Origin: Posidonia oceanica
Lineage: Eukaryota > Streptophyta > Magnoliopsida > Alismatales > Posidoniaceae
Assembly: GCA_037176725.1 (NCBI GenBank)
Contig: JAZBRS010000023.1
Location: 25,477,001-25,541,000 of the forward strand
Length of the DNA: 64,000 nucleotides
Direction: 5' to 3'
A program made the translations under genes and the position numbers. Of this stretch, positions 36,091-47,900 are shown one piece after another. Numbering within the stretch: the first letter of the stretch is position 1; each line of letters opens with the position of its first letter. The notes beneath the pieces are model-generated. The model did no database searches. It was not told the DNA's origin and worked only from the letters and a program-made list of their open reading frames with translations.

Positions 36091-36357
36091 GCGTGTCTTA
36101 TGCCGTTCTCCTTTGCATGTCGCCTGCATTGCTTGGTTTTACCGTCGTTTTGCTTTTTCGCTTGCATTTGCATATAGGGCAGTGATGCTTACTGCCTGGA
36201 GTTCTCACGAGCCAAGTTTCGCCCGGTTCAGAACACAGACAGCGCTGCTGAGCACTTAGACTGCACGTTTACTTTCTTGCATTGCATTCACCACTTAGAG
36301 CACACTTATGAGCATTCATTCAGGCATACATTGGCACTTAGGCATTCAAAGTCTGTA

Positions 36358-36505
36358 TTTCCCTGCGTATGCGAGCGTAAACCTAGAAAGACCGATTCTC
36401 GGGCGTGTTGGGGGTGCCTAACACCTTCCCCGCACGTAACAGGAGTCCTTGCCCGGTCTCTTGGCCCATAATGACCATATTGCCCTTATCCTCGGCATGA
36501 GTCAT
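36358..36505 (+). other. Sequence island shared by all LTRs (A2 copy)
   Basis: Copy of the 9828-9972 island with GGGTGCCTAACACCTTCCCC. The PBS-like GGCGACTCTG follows at 36620-36629. Confidence 0.65.
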
Positions 36506-36793
36506 CTCATTTGCACTCCTTTGCATTTGTTTTCCTTTGCATTGCATTTCTTGCTTGGTTTTGTGTGTTAATTCACGCATTTCCCCCGGTTTTCCTTGTC
36601 TCCCGATAATAGACACGACGGCGACTCTGAATTGTCTTATCTTCTTCTTTTCTTATCTTTTCTCCTCTGTTTTAAGTATTTTCGAGTTGAGCCCTCCTCC
36701 TCGGACTTAGCCGCTAATAGTGAGCCTGATTCTGATCGGTGCACGCGAGCTTTGGCAGCGTGCATGGACGATCTGAACATCGGGATTACTACT

Positions 36794-36798
36794 ACAGT
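36794..36798. repeat. Target-site duplication, right copy (element 1)
   Basis: acagt, four of five bases identical to gcagt at 4199-4203. Confidence 0.65.
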
Positions 36799-36882
36799 GC
36801 AATAGGAATGCAATGTTATGCAATGTTATGTAGTGAGATGCAGTGTATATACAGTGGGACGTTGGGCACGCGAAATCGAGAA

Positions 36883-37012
36883 AACGATCCTGGTCACGCA
36901 CTACCGCGGGTGCCATCCAAAGCGAGCAAGCTGCACAGAGTTGTGAGTGCTGAGGTTGTTACCTTAAGCAATATGCGAACCTGGGGTTCGAATCCTAAGC
37001 GCGCGATGTCCG
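36883..37012 (+). repeat. Segment repeated in X and Y, with B-box-like motif
   Basis: Also present at about 4024-4150 and 44703-44832. The plus strand has GGTTCGAATCC near 36973, a match to the tRNA gene B box; the Y copy has GGTTCGATTTCC. No A box or tRNA fold could be drawn. Confidence 0.5.
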
Positions 37013-37163
37013 TGTGATGATGAAATGCAATACTAGGACTGACTCTACGGGGGATACAAGGAAGCTACATGATGTCATGTAATGAGATGCTAATGCTATG
37101 CAACAGAATGCTATTACACTATGATGAAAGGTGATAAGTTAACGGACCTAGGACCTATCGCCG

Positions 37164-37374
37164 GATAGTTAGGGCTATCAGCCCTGCGAGGAGTTGACAG
37201 ACTCATCACCGGATAGTTAAGTCTACCAGCCCTGCTGAGGAGTTAACGAACTCATCACCGGATAGTTAAGGCTATCAGCCCTGATGAGGAGTTAACGGAC
37301 TCATCACTAGATAGTTAGGACTATCATCCCTGCTGAGGAGTTGACAGACTCATCACCGGATAGTTAGGACTATC
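37164..37374 (-). repeat. 49-bp tandem repeats, each with a GATAG/CTATC stem-loop
   Basis: Five units starting at 37164, 37212, 37261, 37310 and 37359. Each holds a short hairpin (GATAG, six-base loop of TTAGGG type, CTATC), followed by AGCCCTGATGAGGAGTT-type sequence. One copy (37212) has an imperfect stem. Confidence 0.85.
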
Positions 37375-37482
37375 AGCCCTGATGAGGGTGGAAAAGGGTG
37401 GGAATACCGAACCAAAAGGTGCAGTAGAGGTCCGTAGATGCTCCTGCGACAGTTGGGGATGTTAGCCCAATGAGGGTGAGAT

Positions 37483-38164
37483 GATACCAAGGGGCTGCCA
37501 GATGCACCTGGTATCGAAGGTGGTGACAGGCCAGCGAGTCTGACAAGTAAGAGGGGTGGTGACTAGTGCGATGACTTGTAACCATGAATGCAAAGGGAAT
37601 ACCATACCCGAAGGTGTGGCAGAGGTCCATAGACGCTTCCTTAACAGTTGGGGATGTCAGCCCAGATGCAAGTGGAAATGTGATACCATAGGACAACAAA
37701 TAAAGATGCACCTGGTATCGGTGAACGATATCAGGGGACAGCTGAAGCACCCATGGCATCAAAATGCAAGGTGGAGACAAAACTAACGAGTTTGCCAGCC
37801 GAGTAGTTAGGGCTACCAGCCCGAATGCAGTGAGATGGATGTAGGGGCTCACCGTACGATGTGCAATGCCGGTGGGGAATGCAATGGGATAGTGCAGAGG
37901 GAAATGCAGGGTGATAAGTTAACGAACCTATCACCGAGCAGTTAGGGCTGCCAATCTGATGAGATGGGGGAACGATACCACAGGGCAGCAAAAAAGATGC
38001 TCCTGGTATCAATAATGATACTAGGGGACAACCGAAGCGCCCCTAGCATCGAAATGTGAAGGATGGATGGATGGATGATAAGTTAACGAATCTATCGCTG
38101 GATAGTTGGGGCTATCAGCCCGGATGATAAGTTGATGGACTTATCATCGAGCAGTTAGGACTGC
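37483..38164 (-). repeat. Further dispersed stem-loops in the X 3' UTR
   Basis: Includes GATACC...GGTATC hairpins (37483-37515 and others near 37683 and 37977) and variants of the 49-bp unit hairpin: GTAG/CTAC at 37803-37816, GCAG/CTGC at 37938-37951, GATAG/CTATC at 38101-38115, GCAG/CTGC at 38151-38164. Confidence 0.8.
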
Positions 38165-38170
38165 TAGCCC

Positions 38171-39544
38171 GAATGCAGAGGAATGCAGGATGATGCAAAG
38201 AGAAAATGGGAACCCATCATGGTGGGTGTGCAATGGTCTCAGCGCGGGTATGCGATGTAGCGTCACGGAGTGACAAACAAGGGACATGCTGGTCATCACG
38301 GACCTACCCAACGCGGTGGGCGGCAAAATTTGAAAAGCACGAAGCCTCTGAGCGAGGCAGGCAAAAAGTGCTCATCCTTGGCTCCGATTTTCGAAAACAG
38401 GGAGAAGGAAAGATGATATATTATAGCATGCATGTTTTTGGTGGCTTCGAACTCAAAAGTAGCTATTATCGAGAGGATACTTTTGCACTTTCTGACTTAG
38501 GGGATTCTCAATCCTTGAGCAATGCCATGCCGAGTTGTGGTCAGTGGCTCTCTTTCTCACTCTTGGTTAGGGATGATGCCTCAGCTTTGCAGAGTATAGC
38601 CTTTGGCCGCATGTGGGTAGCAGAAGCATTGGATGTAACTTCAAAGCCTCCGTCCTAATTCCTCGGGGACCGACTACCGCTTTTGACGCTCACAGGTAGA
38701 TATTTCTTTTCCCCTATTGAGTGACGGGACTTGCATCTAGCCTGCCACGGATGTAGGGTTGTTGTCTGCACAGGGGATTGAAGCATGCTGCTTTACTCGA
38801 AGGGTGGGGCCAGGTCCTCCTGATAATGCTTCCCATGCAGTTGGCGATGTTATGCTTGGAGTTGAGCGTTGAGGGGGCTTCGATGCTTGTCCGAGTCACT
38901 CCTCTCATGGGTGCCTTCTTTCTTCAACTTCTTTCTTCATTTTTCTTTTGTGCCTAGCATGCATATCTTGTTATCATATTTTTTGCTCACATGATCTCTA
39001 TTCTTTTGGATATGAATGACTTCACCCTCTTGGGGTAGTGGTCTCGGATGAGGCATTAAGAGTTTGACCGATCGGCGTACACTCTCAGCCTCTGCTATGT
39101 GTGCTTGCAGCCTCTGGCTATGCTCTGCTCTTCTTTGGCCCTCTCCATGTCTGGTGGACTTTCTTGATAGGGTGGATCTTGCCTTTGGAGTTTTGAGCTC
39201 CGTGAGTCACTCTGTTCTACTCTCAATCTCACTTTGTAGCCACATGCGAAAGATGGCATTGCTCGGGTGAGTTCTGCCTGAGATTGTCAATGCTTGACAC
39301 CCTCTAGGCATTACTTGTTGTCCAAAGTCAGTTTCTGATTATACAAATGTTTGCGGGTTTTGTATTTTCTAGAAGGGGAAGGGACAAACATGTTTTTGGG
39401 TTTTTGCATTGGTTTTGTATTTTTATGGTTTTTGGGTTTAGGAAAACATAAAAAGGGAAAACCAACAGAAAGACGAGAAATTATTTTTTGTTGTTTTTGA
39501 TTTTTTGGTGCTTTTGTCTTTTATAGGATGCTAGAGATGATATG
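38171..39544. other. Unassigned sequence between X and Y
   Basis: No retrotransposon domain is recognised. A 150-codon plus-strand frame (38206-38658) ends SIAFGRMWVAEALDVTSKPPS; it has no recognised family. The right half is T-rich on the plus strand and ends in TTTTGTCTTTTATAG (39515-39529), which resembles an intron end. On the minus strand the same place reads TATAAAAG. It may be the internal 5' part of X or another element. Element Y begins at 39545. Confidence 0.4.
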
Positions 39545-40489
39545 TGTAGTAATCTTGGTGTTCAGATCGTCCATGCACACTGCCAAAGCTCGCGTGCACC
39601 AATCGGAATTAGGTTCACTATTAGCGGGTGTATCCGAGAAGGAAAACTTGACTCGAAAACACTTAAAAAAGGAAAAAAGGAAAGAAAAGGGGAAGATAAG
39701 ACAAATCAGAGTCACCACGGTGTCTATTAAGTTAGGAGATAAGGAAACCGAGGAAATGCGTGAATAAACACGCAAAACCAAGCAAAAGATGCAATGCGAT
39801 GCAAAGCAGATGAAATGATATGCAATGAGATGCAAATGATGTGACTCTTGCCTAGGATAAGGGCAATATGGTCATTGTGGGCCATGAGAAAGGGCAAGGA
39901 CTCCTGTTACGTGCAGGGAAGGTGTTAGGCACCCCCGACACGCCCGAGAATCGGTCTTTTTAGGCTTACGCTCGTATACGCAGGGAAATGTTTACTTTGA
40001 ATGCCTAAGTGCCATGAATGCCTAATTGGATGCTCAAATGTGTGCTCTAAGTGATGGAATGCGTGCAAGGAATTAAACGTGCAATCTAAATGCTCAGCAG
40101 CGCTATCTATGTTCCAAACCGAGCGAACCCTGGTTGGTGAGAACTCTAGGCAGTAAGCATCACTGCCCTAAATGCAAATGCAAGCGATAAAACAAAACAA
40201 CGGTAAAACCATACACATGCAGGCAACATGCAAAGGAAAACAGGTGCAAATACATAAAACGGTGCAAGAAACGAAAACAGGCACGCAAAACGGTGCAAAG
40301 GCGAAGGAAAACAAGAGCGTGCACGCAAAACAATGCAAATGCAACTAAAACAGGATGCAGGCATGCAAAACAATGCAAATGCAAGTAAAACAGGATGCGG
40401 GCACGCAAAACGATGCAAATGCAAGCAAAACAATGCAAATGTAAAGCTAATTAGGAGTTATGCATGCAAAAATGCAAGAAAATGACCTA

Positions 40490-40860
40490 AATGTAATTAG
40501 GAGAGACTGTAGCGTGCTAGATGCAATTAAATGCAAACCTAGGGGCCTATATGCAATGCAATTGCAAAACTAAGGGCCTATATGCAATGCAAATGCAAAA
40601 CTAAGGGGCCTAAATGCAAACTCAGGGGCCTAAATGCAATGCAAATGCAAACCTAGGGACCTATATGCAATGAAAATGTAAACTTAGGGGCCTAAATGCA
40701 ATGCAAATGCAAACCTAAGGACCTGGATGTAACTAAATGCAAACTCAGGGGCCTAGATGCAATGCAAATGCAAACCTAGGGACCTGGATGCAAATAAATG
40801 CAAACTCAGGGGCCTAGATGCAATGCAAATGCAAACCTAGGGACCTAGATGCAAATAAAG
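40490..40860 (-). repeat. Tandem TGCAAA(C)...CCTAGATGCAATG repeats in LTR C2
   Basis: Units of about 30 bp, paired into 61-bp dimers toward the right end, with GGGGCCTAGATGCAATGCAA alternating with AGGGACCTGGATGCAAAT. The same motif occurs in degenerate form in the A and B LTRs as TTGCAT...AGGTCC. Confidence 0.75.
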
Positions 40861-43800
40861 TAAAATGTTGGTGTTTTATGCAATGTAATAAGGTAAAATG
40901 CAAATTAAATGATATATCTAACAAGCAGAGGACTGGAAAGTAATAAAAGCATAATACAGAATAAAAAGTGCAATGTAATATGGTAAAGTATGAGATTAAA
41001 TGATTTCCAACTGAACAGAGAACTTTAAAGTAATAAAAATAAAATACAGAATAAAATATGCAATGTAGTATGGTAAACTTAGAATTTAAATGATTGATAA
41101 ACAAAGCAGAGGACTGAAACGTAAATAAAATAAACTACAGAAAATAAATGCAATGTAATAAGATAAAAACATGAGATTGAATGATTTTAACAACTACAAG
41201 ACCTGAATTAAAAGAAAGCTAAAAGATTTTGAACTGCAACAGGACTAAGATGTAATAAAAAGAAAAGACAGGAATTAAAAGCAATGCAATATAGTTTTAT
41301 TCAGGAATTAAATCAAACTTAAACTACGACTAGACCTAAAAGTAATAAAACAAAACTATTGGAATTTATTTCAATGTATCTAACCAAACTAAAATCAAAA
41401 CTATACAGATAAACAGTGCTACAGTTGGCAGAAGCTTCTCCCCGCCTGCGCCGGAGAAGGGGGCGGATCACAGCGGAGCAGAGACGTCGGCGAGCTGCAG
41501 GGGACCTCCTTGGAGCTCGAGGGACAGTCGGCGGTGCATGACGACGTCGGAGGTGGCCTGACGACGGCGGCAGAGCTCTGCAGAGGACTGCTGGAGGTGG
41601 TCTGGCTGTTGGATGCGACGGCGGCAGAAGGGGAGAGCAGGGGGTGCTCCTAGGACCTCGGCGGAGCTCGGAGCACGGTCGGGGGGAGCTGCGGACGTCC
41701 GGAGCACGGTCTGCACAGATTGAGCTTGCCGGAGAAGAAGACCTCGCGGCAGCGACGACTAGGCGAACCAGGGAGCAAAACCTAGATCTAAGGGGCTGGG
41801 AAGCACCAGAAGGCTAAATTAAACTACTAGTAAGAAGAAATACCTGTTTGCACGGCTGGAACGCTCCCCCGACCTCAGTGGGTTGAGCAGGAGCTGGCGG
41901 AGGTGGTGGCGCTGCTGCGGACATCCTCGGCGGTGCGCAACGGCAGGGACCGAATGCTGGTGCTCCTCCGAAGCTCAGGAGCTGAACAGAAGCGAGCTTG
42001 CACACTTGCAGGTGGAGATGGGTTTTTTGGGTGTTGCTGGTGGAGTTGGAGGTGGAGGTGATGCTCTGTAGCTCTCTGGGCTGAGGGGATTCTTCCGGTG
42101 GCTTGCTAGAGGTTCAGGGAAGGTGGAGGAGGGGTTGAATTGGGTTGGAAGGCGGCTGTGGAGGGAGATTGAGGTTTTGGTCGTTTTGGGTGGAGTCGGG
42201 CGTAGAGGTGTTTGCTGTGGATTAAGGGTGATGCTGGGGATTTCGGGCTGAGGTGAGGGGTGGTCTGAGATGGTGGAGGTTCAGGGAGTATGATGGAGGA
42301 GTTGGAGGAGACGGTGTGGGCTGTGGAGTTGGGAATTCTGAAGGGAAGGGAGGTCTAGGTGTGAGTGAAGGCTGCAGGTGTTTGGGCTTGGTTTTTGGGT
42401 TCTGGAAGCATAGGAAGGGAGAAGGAGGCTCTGGGTGCTTGGGTGTGTAACTGGGGAGTGGAATGCAGGAGTGTTTGGGAGCTGGAAGGGAGATTGTAGG
42501 TCGTGAGGGAATTGGGAATTCTAGAAGGAGGAAGAAGGGCTCTGGTTCTCTCTTGCTCTCTCAATTGCACACTCTGAAAAGGTGGAGAAGGAGAAGGAGA
42601 AGGCTCTGGTTTTATCTGGGAGTGGGCACTCGAGTGGTGGTTTGAATTCGGTGGCAGTGACTGGCTGTGAGTGGCGAGGTCCGCCGGATGGGACGCGTGA
42701 CATGCTAGCTAGTTACTGCCGCAGAGGGTGTCGGTGAAGGACGGGGTGATCTTGTGAGAGGCTGTGAGTGCTGGGGTGGCAGTCGAGGGTGATGGCGACG
42801 GTGGGGGGAAGTTGGTTTACAAAATGGAGGGAAGGCAGCTGGCTGCAGGAGGAGAAGAAGGAAGAAGAAGGCGGTCGTGGGCCGGGCTGAGGAAGAGTGG
42901 AGAAAAAAAGGAAAGAAAGAAATGGCAGTGGGCCGGGCTGAAATGGAGGAGAGGAAAAGAGAAGAAATGGAAGTGAAGAAAGAAAAAGAAGAGGAAGGAA
43001 AAGAAGAAGAAAAGGAAAGGGAAAGAGGATTTAAGTTTTGAGGGTTTTTAAGTGGTTGTTTGTTTTAAGTTTTCTTTCTCTTTTTTACTTTTTAATTGTT
43101 CTTTTAAGTTTGTTAATAGTTTTAAGTTTTTCCTAATTGTTTTAATTGTTTCGGTTTGTCTTTTGATTTTAAGTTTTTCTTTTCAATTTTAAGTTTGTTA
43201 ATTGTTTTTAAGTTTTTCTTTTGATTTTAATTGTTGATTGTTTTTAAGTTTGTTAATTTGATTTTAAGTTTGTCTTTTCAATTTTAAGTTTGTTAATTGT
43301 TTTTAAGTTTTTCTTTTGATTTTAATTATTGATTGTTTTTAAGTTTGTTAATTTGATTTTAAGTTTGTCCTCTTTTTAGTTGTTAATTGTTTAAGTTTTT
43401 CCTTTTTGATTTTAATTGTTTAAGTTTTTCCTTTTTGATTTTAATTGTTTAAGTTTTTTAAGTTTGATTTTAATTGCTTAAGTTTTTTAATTGAATTTTA
43501 ATTGTTAATTGTTCTTAAGTTTTTGTCTTCTTTTTAATTGTTAATTGTTTAAGTTTTTTAATTGGATTTTAATTGTTAATTGTTCTTAAGTTTTTGTCCT
43601 CTTTTTAATTGTTAATTGTTTAAGTTTTCCTTTTAATTGTTTTCTTAAAGTTTTTTAATTGTTTTTCTTGAATTGTTTTCCTTAATTGTTTTCTTAAAGT
43701 TTTTTAGTTTGTTTTAATTTGTTTTTAATTAGTTTTAATTGTTTTTGGGTTGTTTTGATTTGTTGTTAATTAGATTTTCTTTTGAATTATTTTTTAAGTG

Positions 43801-44117
43801 TTTGATTTATTTTTCTGGTTAGATTTTTCTCTTTAATTGTTTTAAGAAGTGTTAAATGGGGCTGATGATGAGTTTGAAGAAGGAGGAAGAAGAAGAGAGG
43901 GGGAGGATAATGAGAAGAGAGAAAAGGATAATGAGATGAGAAAGAAGGGTTTGAGATGAGGGTTTGAGGTTTGAAATGGGGTTTAGGTTTTGGGTTTAGG
44001 TTTAGGTTTGGATTTGATTTTGGGAATGGATTTGGTTTTAGCTTTTGGGATTTGAGATGAGTTCTAAGGTTTGAGATGAGGGTTTAAGAGGGTTTGAGGT
44101 TTGAAAAGAAGGGTTTT

Positions 44118-44130
44118 GGGTTTAGGGTTT
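44118..44130 (-). promoter_or_regulatory. Telo-box motif in LTR C2
   Basis: GGGTTTAGGGTTT on the plus strand (AAACCCTAAACCC on the minus), near the start of the LTR. B LTRs carry AAACCCTAA at comparable places (23667-23675). Confidence 0.4.
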
Positions 44131-44201
44131 GAAAAGATGGGTTTTGAAGCCACCAAAGAGAGAGATCCACCGATTCAGCCTGTCAAAATGGGGTGTCTAC
44201 A

Positions 44202-44217
44202 GATGTCCCTCCCTGAG
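44202..44217 (-). other. Polypurine tract of element Y
   Basis: The minus strand reads CTCAGGGAGGGACATC just before the LTR start. Confidence 0.7.
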
Positions 44218-44926
44218 CGAGGTCAAGGGGACCGAGGCCGTTGCTTAGGGTTGACAAGACACCCCATCTGACACCGGTGAGAGCCAGATGTTGCTGTAGA
44301 CGTGAGTCACTTATTCGGTGGATGCACCGAAAATCATGACTCGTCGCTAAATACAGATGAATGCGAACACTAGGATGCAGTGCTAATGCAAAGACTAGTG
44401 TACGGTGCTAATGCAAATGTGATGCCTACGCTAATGCTCATTGCGCTGTACTCCTCTGGGGGAAAGCGGGTGATGCATGCACGCGGAAAGGCGGAAAAAT
44501 GCAATGCAACAACGTCGGGCAATACTTCGGGAGAACCGAATGATTGGGTGCGCCGAGCGGTGTACAACTCTAACGCGGGGGTGCCGTTTGCCAAGCTTCT
44601 ACTGTAGGCATAGGCGATGCATGTGCAGAAAGTAAAGGCTGAAAGTAAAGGTACTGAGAAAGAAATGCTGTGGATGTGCATGCGATGGCAGGCACGTAAT
44701 GCCAAGGAAGCGATCCTGGCCGTGCACTGCTGCGGGTGTCATCTTAAGCCGGCAAGCTACGAAAGTCTTGAGGGTGCCGAGGATGTCACCTTAGCAATGT
44801 GCGATCAGAGGTTCGATTTCCTAAGCACGCCATGACATGGAAATGGGATGTGGAAGTTGATGTAATAACTTCAGAGGAGTAGTAGCGCAATAAGAATGCA
44901 ATGTTATGTAATGGGGCACGCGAGAC
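44202..44926 (-). mobile_element. 3' UTR of element Y, cut by element 2
   Basis: Homologous to 3533-4203 of element X. It includes the roughly 130-bp segment at 44703-44832 and an uninterrupted version of the site where element 1 entered X. The five bases before element 2 are gagac; their second copy should lie outside the window. Confidence 0.7.
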
Positions 44927-47900
44927 TGTTGACACCCCATCTTGGCAGGCCCGGACCTTTGGAGCCCTCCTGGTGATTGCTGGTTCAAACCCCAACCAAA
45001 CCCTAACCCTAATCCTCCTCTCTACCCTTCAAAATCAGCCTGTTTTGACCTAAACCTTTACCCCCCTTCCCAACCTCAAAACCTAACCAAAATCCATAGG
45101 AAAATCCACCACTATCCACCCAACAAACCTACCCAAAAACTTAGAAATTTCCAAACCTAACCCATCCCCAAAAATCCTAGAAAACCTAGGTGAAACTACC
45201 CTTTTTCTACACCTTGAAACCCCTGCAAAACCTCCTTAGAATCAAACCAAAACTTTAGAACCAACACTTCAAACCCTAGACTACCCACTCACCAATTCTC
45301 ACCCCATTCCAAGACCATTAAGACCCTCTTTCACCCAAATTATCTTTTTCTCTCTCCGGGATTATCATTTTCTCTCTCCTCTCCTCTCTCCTGATTATTA
45401 TCTCTCTTTTCATCCCTTTCTTATCCTTTTCTGGTCTGGCTGTGGACCCCCTCTGTGCTTCTATCCTTCCTCTATCTTATCCCTATTTTTACTTTATTTT
45501 AACACCCTTTCTGAATTTTAAAAAATCGTTTTCCTCCAACCTATCTCTTTTCCTCTTATCTCCCTCTTTTCTCCATTTCTTTCCTCCTTCTCTTTTCCTT
45601 TTCTCCCTTTTGCAAAAATCCACAAAAACCCATAAAAATCTATAAAACCTCAAAACATAAAATAAATAATTCAGAACTCTAAGAAAAACAACTAAAAAAC
45701 ATTAAGGAAGCTATTAACAACTTAAACTTAACTAAATCAAGTTAAAAGAAAAACCAAACATGCAAGCTAAAAAATGCAAAAAAAATCAAAAGAAAACACT
45801 GAAAAATCAAGAAAAAAGCTAAAATAAAATTGAAACCCACCAAAAATAAAAACCCCATCAGAAGAATTAAAAGACAAACCCTAAAAAGAAGAATTAAAAA
45901 TCAAACACTAAAACAAGTAACTAAAGAAGGCAAAAGACTTAACCTAATAAACATAAGAAAAACAAGTTAAATAATTATTAAAAAAAAAAGAAGAGAAAAA
46001 CACATCTGAAAGACTTGAAAACACTCTATCAAACCAGAAAAATTCAACTAAAAACCTCAAGAAAAATCAATAAATAAAAATCAAAACATAACTTAAAAGA
46101 CTTAAAAAGGAAGAAACCCTAAGAAGACTAAAACTTAAAAACCTAAAACCAACCTTGATTAATACGAAATTAAATCCTAAAAAAAATCCTAATTGATATC
46201 CTAAGTGTCCAACAACGGAAATACAATTTTTAAAATAATTTAAAAAAGGTTTAACAAGCATTTAATCAAGTGAAAACCAATTAAAAACAAAACCAAAACC
46301 CTAAAACCCTAATTAAGCTCAAAACACATTAATCAACTCAAAATGACCATTAAAAATTCTAATTAAAATCCTAATCTATAGCACAACCCTTCTAATATTT
46401 TTATTTATTTTTAGTTCCTTTTTATTAATTTTATTTCCCCATTTTACCCTCTCTTTCCTTCTTACTTCTCTCTTTCTTTCTTTCTTTTCTTTACCGGGCC
46501 CTTTGGCCCGTTTCTTCTTTTTATTCTTTGTTTTTGTTTTCTTCCTTCGGCCCACAGTCCGGCCCGCCTTCTCCACCCTTCTTCTTCCTTCTGCTTTTTT
46601 TTCTCTTCAGCCAGCTTTCCTCTCCCGCGAGCCAGCTGCCTTTCCCTCCTCCCATTTAAATTTCGAAGCTCCATCCTTTCATCTACAGCAGCTCGCCGCT
46701 CTCTCCTGTCTCAGCGTCGATTCCGGGAGGCATTCAATGCCCGTCGCCTCGCCGGCATCCGTCCCCTCCGCTGCAGTAACCGCCGGCCGAGTTTGAATTC
46801 CCAGCTCGCGCCCAGCAGCAAGCAGCTCCTCATTCATAAACCTCCCGTCCTCCCTTCAATCCAGAATGTCAGACAGAGCCGGAGTGTGAGCAAGCAAGTG
46901 TGAGTGACAATCTAGAACCAGAGAGAGCAGACCTGAGAGCAAACCAGAGGCCAAAATTCCAGCAATTTCCTCCACCTATGCAACCCTCCTCCTTCTCCTC
47001 TTCACCTCCCAATTTCCAGAGAGAAGAGAGCAGTTAGAGTAGGGCTTGAGAGAGCCTTGGCATCCCGGAGAGAGACCTGGATCCCAGAGCAATCCCCACC
47101 TGAAGCCTTCCTCTTTCTCCCCAGAAATCTTCAGAAAAACTTCCTTCACCTTTTCCAGTAAACCAAGCCCCGTCCAAGCCTTCATCCTTCTCCCAATTCC
47201 TCCCCCAACTTCACCCAACAGCCAGCCTTCATCCCCGATTTCCCATTGCCTTTTCACCACCTAAACTACTCTGAAACACCACCTGACCTCAACCTGCACC
47301 CCAACGCAACCCACCAGACAATTCCCCTCACACAGCCCGCAGCTCCTTCCCAAACTCCACCCAGCTACCCACCGAACCCCCACCTTTCCAGAGCCCCGAC
47401 CTTCAGCCCTCTCTCCCACCACAGACCTTAAACTCCACAACAAACACTTTGCTTCATTCCAGACCAGAACTCAGCCCGGCCTCCTAACTTCCTCCACACC
47501 TTCCAGAACAGCAGCCTGAGCATCCAACCTCGCTCGCCAGACCTCCAGCAACCTCCCGGAGGGTTTCACTCCACCGGACGAGCAGCAACACCCCCCCGGC
47601 CTCCGGCGGTATCTTTTGAACCCACAAATGCCGATCCTCTGTCCGAGCAGCTGAAGTCCCACCTGACCGTTCGAGAAGCTTCGGAGCGTCATCCTGAAGA
47701 CGCCCGGACCACCGCGAGCCGCCAGCATCCTCCGCAGCAACCGGACGACGAGCTCCGGCCGGCTCCTACACTGCTGAGGTCGGGGGCGCGCTCCGGACGC
47801 GATCAGAGGTAAATCCTCCTTCCCCTAGCTCCCTCTCCTCCTCCTGCTGCTTCTCCGCCGGTCAGAATCGGCTTCCGAGCCTTCCGGACGCCGCAACAGC

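Larger units (their letters stand above)
4204..36793 (+). mobile_element. Element 1: giant Tat/Ogre-like Ty3/Gypsy retrotransposon with a nested solo LTR
   Basis: Complete but decayed element of about 32.6 kb, or about 26.7 kb without the nested solo LTR and its duplicated target. Order: LTR A1, tRNA-primer site, 1.3-kb leader, gag-PR-RT-RNase H-aRNase H-integrase, spacer, 400-codon ORF3, hairpin-rich 3' UTR, polypurine tract, LTR A2. The two A LTRs show about 10 differences in their first 310 bp by eye, so insertion is fairly recent. Even so, gag-pol has lost its start codon and carries many stops and frameshifts, so the copy cannot act on its own. It sits in the 3' UTR of minus-strand element X. 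Size, long LTRs, primer site and dual RNase H match the Tat/Ogre lineage. Confidence 0.88.
30625..36793 (+). mobile_element. 3' LTR (A2) of element 1
   Basis: 6,169 bp, co-linear with A1. It starts TGTTGATACCCC and ends GGGATTACTACT; the terminal CA of A1 is CT here, and the next five bases form the target duplication acagt. The length difference from A1 comes mainly from the minisatellite (35297-36090), which is about 119 bp longer. The 276-codon GC-rich frame of A1 (6487-7317) is not kept here. Confidence 0.9.
36799..38170 (-). mobile_element. 3' UTR of element X, part beyond element 1
   Basis: Continues the sequence interrupted at 4203. It begins with GCAATAGGAATGCAATG, as in element Y near 44886. 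It contains another copy of the roughly 130-bp segment (36883-37012) and then stem-loop repeats (37164-38164). No pol-like minus-strand frame is visible, so the coding part of X is missing here or lies outside. Confidence 0.6.
39545..44201 (-). mobile_element. 3' LTR (C2) of minus-strand element Y
   Basis: 4,657 bp. The minus strand starts TGTAGACACCCCATTTTG at 44201 and ends GATTACTACA at 39545. In plus-strand order it shows the PBS-like motif (39707-39717), shared island (39850-39990), short minisatellite (40236-40440), an array of GGGGCCTA/AGGGACCT units (40490-40860), a GC-rich block (41430-42900) and a T-rich, C-poor block (43030-43860) that mirrors the A-rich block of A and B LTRs. No primer site lies to its left, so it is the 3' LTR. 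The flanking bases there are atatg. Confidence 0.82.

Noticed and set aside
36883..37012. tRNA gene or intact SINE suggested by GGTTCGAATCC
   Set aside because: No A box, acceptor stem or proper T-stem could be drawn; only kept as a motif note.
37164..37374. CRISPR-like array of 49-bp repeats
   Set aside because: Units are direct tandem repeats without unique spacers, in a plant retrotransposon 3' UTR.
44118..44130. Interstitial telomere array
   Set aside because: Only about two units; better described as a telo-box motif.
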